The translations under genes were made by a program, and so were the position numbers. The notes under the pieces are model-generated. The model saw only the letters and a list, made by a program, of their open reading frames with translations. It was not told the DNA's origin and did no database searches. A stretch of 44,977 nucleotides of DNA from an uncultured Pseudomonadota bacterium (lineage in GTDB: Bacteria > Pseudomonadota > Gammaproteobacteria > Steroidobacterales > Steroidobacteraceae): positions 1-44,977 of the forward strand of contig CADEED010000019.1 in NCBI GenBank assembly GCA_902826225.1, written 5' to 3'. Within the stretch, counting starts at the first letter, position 1; each line of letters begins with the position of its first letter. Of this stretch, positions 7,849 through 14,236 are shown in pieces.

Positions 7849-8928
7849 CTACTTCAGGAATTCCTCGATGCGCCCGAGCTCGGCCTCGAGCGCCTGCCTG
7901 AAGGCGGGATCTCTGGGGCTTCGTCCGCGTGTATAGCCCAGCGAGGGCACGAGCCTTCCGTCGACCACCGGCAGATTTCCCCAGCCAATGACCTCATCGT
8001 GCCATAGCAGCGGCAGCGCGTAGTAGCCGCGCACCCGCTTCGGCGCCGGCGTGTACGCCTCGAAGCGATACGGCCAGCCCCAGAAGGTTTCGAATCGCTG
8101 GCGATCCCAGACGACCGGGTCGAAGGGCGAGAGCAGCTTCACCTCGTCGACAACGCGATGGCGTCGCGAGCGCGGGTTTTCCCCGGCGGGCCAGTACCAG
8201 GTCTGGCCGTCGACCTCGGCGCTGGGCAATCGCGCCTTCGCGCGCGCCAACGCGTCCTTGCGGGAAAGATGCCACTGCGGAACCGCGTGCCGCAGGAAGT
8301 ACACGAAGCCCGAGAGCGTACGCGCCGGCAGCGGCGCGTACTTGTTGACGACGACGTCGATGAGCCGGTCCAGCGTTTCCGCCGGCGCCAGCGCGCTGAC
8401 GCTGGCCTCCCGCGCCGCGTAGAGGCGGATGCCGCCCTCGCGCCGGGCGATGCGCAGCAGCCCGCGGTAATGCATCCCGTCCAGGAGCTGCGTCGATGCA
8501 TTGCTCGAGCCCCCGAACCAGTTAGTCACCTTGCCGTGCGCGAAGTGCGCGTCCACGGCGCGCGGATGGACCACGCCGTGCGTGCGGACGAACTCGAGGA
8601 CCTCGTGAGCCTTCTTCCAGCGCGCCTTGGTCCACGCCTGCCTGGCGGTGCGCGGGTGCATGAGCACGTGCAATTCGCGCGGCACGAAGCCGTAGTTGAC
8701 GAAGAAATCCTCCTCGATCGGCAGCCGCGGATAACGACGCTCGAGGTCGCCGGCGCGGTAGCCGGCGACGCGGTGCCGGAGCGTGAGGTCCTGCGCGCGC
8801 GCGGGCGCGCGGATCGGGTCCGCCTGGACGAATCCCAGGCGCGAGATCGCTCTCATGAGCGTCGTTGGCTCGAACAGCGAGCGCGCGATGGCGTAGCGGC
8901 GCAGATCGTCGAGTGTGGGCGGCTTCAC
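7849..8928 (-). CDS. AlkZ/YcaQ-type winged-helix DNA glycosylase
   Basis: A 359-residue protein of the HTH_42 family, which includes the DNA interstrand-crosslink glycosylases Streptomyces AlkZ and E. coli YcaQ. The family's catalytic motif is Gln-x-Gln or Gln-x-Asp; here it is Gln35-Ala-Asp37 in GFVQADPIRAP, the YcaQ-like version. Other expected parts are the FVNYGFVPRELHVLMHPR segment and, in the C-terminal half, LLSPFDPVVWDRQRFETFWG. The likely role is removing alkylated bases or unhooking crosslinks during DNA repair. The stop is one base from the stop of the convergent kinase gene. The start codon is GTG at 8928. It is not organised with other repair genes, although the Ku/LigD locus lies about 4 kb away. 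Confidence 0.8.
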   Translation of the reverse strand: MKPPTLDDLRRYAIARSLFEPTTLMRAISRLGFVQADPIRAPARAQDLTLRHRVAGYRAGDLERRYPRLPIEEDFFVNYGFVPRELHVLMHPRTARQAWTKARWKKAHEVLEFVRTHGVVHPRAVDAHFAHGKVTNWFGGSSNASTQLLDGMHYRGLLRIARREGGIRLYAAREASVSALAPAETLDRLIDVVVNKYAPLPARTLSGFVYFLRHAVPQWHLSRKDALARAKARLPSAEVDGQTWYWPAGENPRSRRHRVVDEVKLLSPFDPVVWDRQRFETFWGWPYRFEAYTPAPKRVRGYYALPLLWHDEVIGWGNLPVVDGRLVPSLGYTRGRSPRDPAFRQALEAELGRIEEFLK

Positions 8929-9069
8929 TGCGTGAGTTTATCGGGTGATTTGACAATACCACTCTGGTTTGTCGGTGCCGTCTGACGATGCCTCGTCAAA
9001 CAACTTCCACCCGGCGCGACTAGCCTAACAACCGTGGAGCTGTGGTCATCAGGGAGTGAGGGAGACACA

Positions 9070-9261
9070 ATGACGAACTTCAAAGCGCTGAGCCGGACGG
9101 TACCGCCGCACGACTATCAAGTGGCCCTGCAAGGCGCATTGTCGTGGCTGGGCAAACGTTACCTGCTCGCCGAACCATTGAATCGTCGCCCCGACGAGAA
9201 GACTCCTCCGCCCGGCAACCCGCAACGCCCGGCGCCCTCGCCGGTCAGCGCCGGCGCGTAA
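9070..9261 (+). CDS. Small 63-residue protein, unknown
   Basis: A short gene with a clear ribosome-binding site (GGGAG about eight bases before the ATG at 9070). The product contains VPPHDYQVALQGALSWLGKR, then YLLAEPLNRRP and a Pro-rich tail. The first part looks conserved in my memory of high-GC gammaproteobacterial proteins, but I know no function. It is soluble and has no cysteines or signal peptide. The ~140 bases upstream hold TTGACA near 8950 but no convincing -10 partner. It converges on the next gene with a gap of 7 bp. Confidence 0.55.
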   Translation: MTNFKALSRTVPPHDYQVALQGALSWLGKRYLLAEPLNRRPDEKTPPPGNPQRPAPSPVSAGA

Positions 9262-9268
9262 CCGCCGC

Positions 9269-9601
9269 TCACGCCCGCACCGTCGGGACGCGCAGGTCGC
9301 TCGCGACGACGCGATGGTGCTCGACGTGCAACGGCCGGTGCACCAGGTAGCGATCGTCCTCCGGGTAGTAGCGAGCGAGCTCCGGGGTCGCGCCGGCGAA
9401 GGCGCGGATCGAATCCATGTCGGTCCACCAGCTCAGCGTCGTCACCTCGCTCTCGCCATTTCCGAGATCGCGTAGCAGCATTTCGTATCCCAGGTTCCCG
9501 GGTGTCTTGCCGTAATCCTCGAGCCCCGTGCCGACGATGTAGGCGACGTACTCCTGCTCCTGCGCCGTGCGAATGCGGCCCGTCCATTTGCGAAATATCA
9601 C
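9269..9601 (-). CDS. Dimeric alpha/beta-barrel monooxygenase-like protein (ABM domain)
   Basis: A 110-residue protein with the short ferredoxin-like fold of antibiotic-biosynthesis monooxygenases and related proteins. Supporting features are the small size, an opening strand (IFRKWTGRIRTAQ), the helix EQEYVAYIVGTGLEDY, the second strand region YEMLLRDLGNGESEVTTLSW followed by WTDMDSIRAFAG, and a C-terminal histidine-rich strand (VHRPLHVEHHRVV). Such proteins act on small aromatic or haem-like molecules, or have no known activity. It lies just downstream of the DUF3187 gene on the same strand (37 bp), so the two may be cotranscribed. No specific substrate can be given. Confidence 0.65.
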   Translation of the reverse strand: MIFRKWTGRIRTAQEQEYVAYIVGTGLEDYGKTPGNLGYEMLLRDLGNGESEVTTLSWWTDMDSIRAFAGATPELARYYPEDDRYLVHRPLHVEHHRVVASDLRVPTVRA

Positions 9602-9638
9602 GGGGCCTCCTCTACGAAAAAATTGTGTCGAGCGGATA

Positions 9639-10721
9639 TTAGTTCCAGCCGGGATCGAACGAGTAGCCGATCTGCCAGCCGATGTCCGGCGTGTTGTTGA
9701 TGTAGCCGATGTTCTCCGTCAGCGCGAACGTGATCAGGTGCGCGCCGCGGCGGTGATGGACGCCCGCGCTCAACTGCGTCTTCATGCCGCGCAATTCCTC
9801 CAGGTCGGTTTCTTCGCGGCCGTAGATGCTGCGGCTGACGTAGCCCTGCAGGATGACGTTGGTGCGCGGCGTGACCCGCCGCTCGTAGCCCAGCACCAGC
9901 GTGGGCAGCACGCGCGCCGGCTCCGACACGAAGTTGTCCATGCCCGCGTAGTAGACGACGGCGGCGTTCGCGTAGAGCGCGTGCTTTCCCGAGAAGCGCT
10001 GCACGCTCACCTGCGTGCCGAAATCCGTGCGGCCGGTGGACAGCGCCGCGCTGCGGTTGGACAACGGGATCTTGATGGCCGACTCCAGCGACACGCGCCA
10101 GCGTTCGCTCGCCGACGTCGTGGTGTAGCGCACGCCGACCACCGGGTCGAGGAAGCCGCCCTTGCCGGGCGATTCGAACGCGGCGTACTGACTGCCCTCG
10201 AGATCGAACAGCACGTTGTAGTCGTTGCGCGCCGCCGCGGGCCGGCCGAACTCCGGTCCGTCGATGAGCTCGTGAAAGCCTTCGATGGTGCTGTCGAGGA
10301 AGCCGCCGCCGAAGCTCGCACCGCTCACGACCAGGTACCCGCCGAGCTTCTCCGTGAACTGGTAGTTGATCGCCACATCGAGCTGCGCCAGCTCGAGATC
10401 GACGAGGTAGTTCTCGCCCGGCAGGTCGCGGAGCGTCTGGTAGTCGGCGGGTCCGAGCTCGTGACGGCCGTCGAGCGAGTTCAGCCACTGCTCCACTTTG
10501 GGGCTGGTGGCCCAGGTGTTCTGGTACGCGAAGTCCGTCTCGATGGTCCATTCGCCGCGGGCCGGCGAGTTCGAGAAACCCGGACGCATGTCGAGGCGCA
10601 GGTAGCCGAACGGTGAGAGGTCGCGCGCGCGCAGGAGTCCGAAGAACGCAGGCGTGTCAGCGGCCATAAGCGGCGCGCTGAGCAGAATGGAGACGAGGAT
10701 GGCAAACCAACGGCGGATCAC
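9639..10721 (-). CDS. DUF3187 family outer-membrane protein
   Basis: A 360-residue secreted protein. I place the start at the GTG at 10721 because AAAGGA lies eight bases before it and the product then begins with a clean signal peptide (VIRRWFAILVSILLSAPLMA, cut after Ala). An ATG at 10757 would add 12 residues before the signal. The mature part is rich in alternating beta strands and aromatic girdle residues, with LRLDMRPGFSN, a long middle section, and an end in the outer-membrane style (WQIGYSFDPGWN). This agrees with the DUF3187 family, predicted beta-barrels of unknown function. It is the first gene of a probable two-gene unit with the ABM-domain gene. Confidence 0.75.
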   Translation of the reverse strand: MIRRWFAILVSILLSAPLMAADTPAFFGLLRARDLSPFGYLRLDMRPGFSNSPARGEWTIETDFAYQNTWATSPKVEQWLNSLDGRHELGPADYQTLRDLPGENYLVDLELAQLDVAINYQFTEKLGGYLVVSGASFGGGFLDSTIEGFHELIDGPEFGRPAAARNDYNVLFDLEGSQYAAFESPGKGGFLDPVVGVRYTTTSASERWRVSLESAIKIPLSNRSAALSTGRTDFGTQVSVQRFSGKHALYANAAVVYYAGMDNFVSEPARVLPTLVLGYERRVTPRTNVILQGYVSRSIYGREETDLEELRGMKTQLSAGVHHRRGAHLITFALTENIGYINNTPDIGWQIGYSFDPGWN

Positions 10722-10894
10722 GATGCATTTCCTTTTCTGAGGGAGAAATGCTCGCAAAACGCCTGCTCACGGACGATTCCCGGAAGTCCGAAGAGAAACT
10801 CCCCCATAAGGGGCAGGACCGGCGCGGAGGGGCGTGTGTGTCAGTCTGCGCTGGCGCGAAAAGCAAGATGCGCGCTGCCCGGCATCATTGCTCG

Positions 10895-12247
10895 CTACGC
10901 CGCAAAGGCACCGATGCGGGGCAGCGCGCGCAGCGTCTCGAGGTTCGCGGCCGCGGTGGCGCGGAAGCCTTCGCTGATGCGGGCGTCCGCCGCGCAGGCC
11001 TCCCAGTAGTTCTCTGCCAGCGCGCGGGCGCGGCCATAGACCTTCAGGCTCTCCGCCGAGGGCGGTGCTGGCGTGAAGGCACGCTCCGGTAGTTCGTCGT
11101 GCTCCGGCGCGTACAGCATCGGCAGCATGTCGTACACCGGCGTCAGCGCGAACTTGCCGTCGTATCGGTCGAAGCAGGCCAGGTTCCCGAGATGACGATC
11201 CGTGTTCGCGATGAGCGCGCCGAAAGTGGCCAGCAGCCGGATCTGGCCGAGCGCCCCGGCGTCGATGCGCCGGCTGGCTTCGAGGCGCTTGCCCGCGTCT
11301 ATCCAGTTGTCCACCTTGCCCGAGAGCGCGGAATCGATGGCGAAGAGCGACGTGACGCCGATCCGACCGTCGCGACCCGCGCGATCGAAGCGCACCATCT
11401 CGAGATAGGTGCGATCCGAGAAGCGCTCGATGCGTGACTGCACGGCCACGGTGCCGCCGGCGCGCAGGATCTCGTGGGCGAGATGTTCGGCGACGAGCAG
11501 GTCCGACCAGCGTTGCCCGACGCGCGTCTGCACGGAGGGAGAGAACTTGACGAGCACGTGGTGCGACGTGGCGGTCTTCAGAAAAGCCACGAACTTCGGG
11601 TGCTCACCATGCGCCGAAGAACCGGGCAATCCCCCGTCCATGATGTCGCTCACGAGCCGCGGGTAACGCGCCTCGCGCTCTGCTTCCGGGATCGTCACGC
11701 GCGTGTGCATCGAGTGCAGCGCGGTGTCCAGCGCGGCGTCGCCCAGCACGAGGTCGCCAACCGTGTCCGAACCGCGCTGCGTGAGATAGCGGAGATAGTG
11801 GTCGTCGTTCCAGTCGACCACGCGTTGCGGCAGCGCGAGCTCCGAATAACGACGCGGCACCGCCCGGCCCAGGAAACCCGCGGGGCGTTGATCCTGTAGA
11901 TAGTAGGGAAGCCCGGCGGTGAGCCCTCCCCACGCGAACTGCCGGGAGGCCGGCTGAAAGAAGAATTCACGCCCGGCGAGCGCGCTCAGGACACCGAGCT
12001 CGTGAACCGCCCCGCTCTCGTCGATACGTCTCAGCGGCCAGCGCGCGCCGATGCCTTCGATCTCGCGCAGCAGCGCGTAGCGCGCACCGCGGGTGCTGCC
12101 GAGGCGGATGACCCGGCCGCCATCGGTGAGCCCGCGAAGGATGCGCGAGAGCGTCGACTGGGACTGACCCAGGAGCTGCTCCAGTTCGACGGAGGCAGCG
12201 GTGCCCTCGGCGAGGCGGCGAAGGACTTGTTCGGCAGGCGTGGGCAT
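10895..12247 (-). CDS. yjjJ: HipA-family toxin/kinase YjjJ
   Basis: A 450-residue HipA-like serine/threonine kinase with its own DNA-binding head. Residues 1-60 form a winged helix (SVELEQLLGQSQSTLSRILR), unlike classical HipA, whose DNA binding comes from HipB. Kinase features are the Gly-Ser-Ser loop at 209-211 followed by HGEHPKF, Lys234 in VLVKFSP, the catalytic NTDRHLGN loop with Asp350 and Asn355, and the metal-binding Asp373 in PVYDM. HipA phosphorylates glutamyl-tRNA synthetase and causes persistence; the YjjJ target is less settled. No HipB-like partner is adjacent, consistent with a self-contained toxin/regulator. The promoter region carries a symmetric repeat over the start of transcription, suggesting autoregulation through the winged helix. 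Confidence 0.85.
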   Translation of the reverse strand: MPTPAEQVLRRLAEGTAASVELEQLLGQSQSTLSRILRGLTDGGRVIRLGSTRGARYALLREIEGIGARWPLRRIDESGAVHELGVLSALAGREFFFQPASRQFAWGGLTAGLPYYLQDQRPAGFLGRAVPRRYSELALPQRVVDWNDDHYLRYLTQRGSDTVGDLVLGDAALDTALHSMHTRVTIPEAEREARYPRLVSDIMDGGLPGSSAHGEHPKFVAFLKTATSHHVLVKFSPSVQTRVGQRWSDLLVAEHLAHEILRAGGTVAVQSRIERFSDRTYLEMVRFDRAGRDGRIGVTSLFAIDSALSGKVDNWIDAGKRLEASRRIDAGALGQIRLLATFGALIANTDRHLGNLACFDRYDGKFALTPVYDMLPMLYAPEHDELPERAFTPAPPSAESLKVYGRARALAENYWEACAADARISEGFRATAAANLETLRALPRIGAFAA

Positions 12248-12259
12248 GCCGGAATTCTA

Positions 12260-12301
12260 CTAGTTATCAGACTAGATATTTGACTGGTTACTTGAATTCA
12301 A
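12260..12301 (-). promoter_or_regulatory. Putative yjjJ promoter with inverted-repeat operator
   Basis: On the minus strand, TTGAAT (12296-12301) and TATCTA (12273-12278) are separated by 17 bases, a fair sigma-70 match. Just downstream, CTAGT-TATCAG-ACTAG (12260-12275) is a perfect 5+5 inverted repeat that overlaps the -10 end and the expected transcription start, 13 bp before the yjjJ ATG. Farther upstream, two TGAATTCA palindromes lie at about 12292-12299 and 12309-12316. The whole stretch is much more AT-rich than its surroundings. Operator function is inferred from position and symmetry. Confidence 0.45.
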
Positions 12302-12381
12302 AAACAAATGAATTCAATTGGTTACGATAGCACGCCGCCCGGGGCTGCATGAATACCAGGAATCGATCTCTTCTATATCGA

Positions 12382-13188
12382 TCACTCGCCGTAACGAGCA
12401 ATGTGCCGCTTGTACGCCAGCAAGTGGCGCAACGCCTCGCGCGGCCGATTCGCCTTCTCGTGCAACCGCGAGAGGTTGAAGTGCGCATCTCCGAGCAGCG
12501 GATCCTGCACCAGCGCGTCGCGATACGCCGCCACCGCCTCGTCCTCGCGCCCCAGATCCTCGAGCAGCGTGGCGAGATTGAACGACAGGATGCCGCTCGA
12601 CGTCCGCGCCTGGCGATACAGTTTCTCCGCCTCCTTCAGCTTTCCGTCGAGGTGGAGCAATCGCCCGAGATTGATGCGCGCCTCGAGGTGGTCTTCCTGC
12701 ACGCTCAAGGCCGCGAGGTAGGCGGCGCGGGCCGCATCGACGTCCGAATCTTCGAGAAGATGCCCGCGCTGGAAATGCTCGTGCGCGATCTCCGCCGCCG
12801 GCGCGGTCACCGTCCGCTTGATCTCGGCGACCAGCCCAACGATTGGTCTCGTCGCGAGGGGCAACGCGTACTGGCCAGACGCCTCCCATTCGCGCGCGCC
12901 CTCGCGCACCGCCACGTCCTTTCCCGACGCCGCGAGCGCAATGGCCGGGAGCCGACCGGACGGCAGCGCACCGCGAATCTGCTCCAGCGCCGCCGCGATC
13001 TTCGGCACGGAAATCTTCGCTGCCTTGAGCGCGCCCGCCACGCGGAGCACCAGCAGATCCTGAAAAGTGTATTGGCTCTTGCCGCGAGCTTTCGGCGGCG
13101 TGATGAACCCGGCCTGGCTCAGTTTGCGAATGAGCGCCGGCGTGAGACCGAACAGTCTCTTGAGGTCGGCGAGCGAGTACTCCTGCAT
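12382..13188 (-). CDS. MerR-like HTH protein with C-terminal TPR repeats, in operon with ku
   Basis: A 268-residue protein in two parts. Residues 1-70 match a MerR-type winged helix (YSLADLKRLFGLTPALIRKL, then GFITPPKARGKSQYTFQDLL). From about residue 130 to 260 there are TPR-like helix pairs, for example HFQRGHLLEDSDVDAARAAY, ARINLGRLLHLDGKLKEAEK, and LATLLEDLGREDEAVAAYRD, which usually bind other proteins. It has no metal-binding cysteine cluster and no drug-binding domain, so it is not a standard MerR sensor. It starts 6 bp after the Ku stop, in the same direction, and is almost certainly cotranscribed with Ku. I infer a role in regulating or assisting end joining; this is not established. 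Confidence 0.75.
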   Translation of the reverse strand: MQEYSLADLKRLFGLTPALIRKLSQAGFITPPKARGKSQYTFQDLLVLRVAGALKAAKISVPKIAAALEQIRGALPSGRLPAIALAASGKDVAVREGAREWEASGQYALPLATRPIVGLVAEIKRTVTAPAAEIAHEHFQRGHLLEDSDVDAARAAYLAALSVQEDHLEARINLGRLLHLDGKLKEAEKLYRQARTSSGILSFNLATLLEDLGREDEAVAAYRDALVQDPLLGDAHFNLSRLHEKANRPREALRHLLAYKRHIARYGE

Positions 13189-13194
13189 CTCACC

Positions 13195-14067
13195 TCATCG
13201 CCTGGACGATTTCCTGGAAGCCGCGGCTTCACCCGCGGACGCCTTCTTCGGCGCCTTGCGCTCCTTCGACTCGGCCTTGCCGCCGCGCGCACTCAGGCTC
13301 GCCTTCAGCACTTCCATCAGATCGACCACGTTGGAGACGCCCTCGACGCTCGGCGGTTCGGCGAAGGACACTTCCTTGCCTTCCACCTTCCGCTGGATCG
13401 CCGCCTCGACACGCGCGCGATGCTCGTCGACGTATTCGTTGGGATCGAAGCGCTTGGCCGCGAGCTGGTCGATGAGCTGGTTCGCGAGCTTGAGCTCCGC
13501 ATCCGACACCGGCGCCGCTTCGACGCCCAGGTCCTTGATCGAGCGCACCTCGGCTTTGAAATGAAGCTGGTGCATCGCGATGCCATCGTCCATCGGACGC
13601 AGGACCACGATGTGTTCCTTGCCGCGCGAGATCCAGCGGCCGACGGCGCACTGCTTCGCCTTCTTGAGCGCCGTGGCCAGCAGTGAGTACGGCTTCGCGC
13701 CGCCCTTGTCGGGCGCGAGGTAGTAAGTGCCGTCGAAGTAGACGGGGTCGACCGAATCGAGCGGCACGAACTGCGTGATGTCGATGGTGTGCGTCGTGGT
13801 GTCCTCGAGCGTCTTCAGCTCCTCGGGCGTGAACATCACGTACTGGCCCTTTGCGAACTCGTAGCCCTTGGTCATCTCCGCGCGCTCGACCAGCGCGCCA
13901 TCGTTCACCGCGACGTACTGTTGCTTGACGCGCGAGCCATCGCGCTGCCGCAGCAGGTTGAAGGAGATGCGCTCGCTCGAGCTCGTGGCCGAGTAGAGCT
14001 TGATCGGAATCGCGACGAGGCCGAACGAGATCGTGAGCGAAGCGATGGAGCGGGCATTGCTAGGCAT
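13195..14067 (-). CDS. ku: Ku, DNA end-binding protein of non-homologous end joining
   Basis: A 290-residue bacterial Ku homologue. The core begins with ARSIASLTISFGLVAIPIKL, continues with RVKQQYVAVNDGALVERAEM and the KGYEFAKGQYVMFTPEEL segment, and includes FVPLDSVDPVYFDGTYYLAP, all typical of the Ku beta-barrel ring that threads onto double-strand breaks. After about residue 250 comes a Lys/Arg/Ala-rich tail (KAESKERKAPKK), the kind that contacts DNA and helps recruit LigD. The ATG at 14067 gives a standard N-terminus. The gene faces away from ligD, with 169 bp between the two start codons, so the repair pair shares a divergent promoter region. That region contains a TTGACA at 14134-14139 but no convincing full promoter. 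Confidence 0.95.
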   Translation of the reverse strand: MPSNARSIASLTISFGLVAIPIKLYSATSSSERISFNLLRQRDGSRVKQQYVAVNDGALVERAEMTKGYEFAKGQYVMFTPEELKTLEDTTTHTIDITQFVPLDSVDPVYFDGTYYLAPDKGGAKPYSLLATALKKAKQCAVGRWISRGKEHIVVLRPMDDGIAMHQLHFKAEVRSIKDLGVEAAPVSDAELKLANQLIDQLAAKRFDPNEYVDEHRARVEAAIQRKVEGKEVSFAEPPSVEGVSNVVDLMEVLKASLSARGGKAESKERKAPKKASAGEAAASRKSSRR

Positions 14068-14236
14068 GGAACACCGAAGGCAATCGTTGACGGGCGGCCA
14101 CTGTACCGCGGCCGGAGTTATGTGCTGCAAGCTATTGACAATAAATACTTTTCCTACGGCCGGATGGGCGAAGTCGGGACATCCTTTGGCGTCCGCGCTG
14201 ACATGAGCGCCCCGAAGCGGGCATCCTCAAGTACCC

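Noticed and set aside
9567..10616. 349-residue plus-strand frame opposite the DUF3187 gene
   Set aside because: No start context, Arg/Ala/Val-rich, and the other strand has a signal peptide and barrel pattern.
14068..14236. TTGACA at 14134-14139 as the ligD -35 element
   Set aside because: No acceptable -10 hexamer at 16-18 bases spacing, so no promoter was called.
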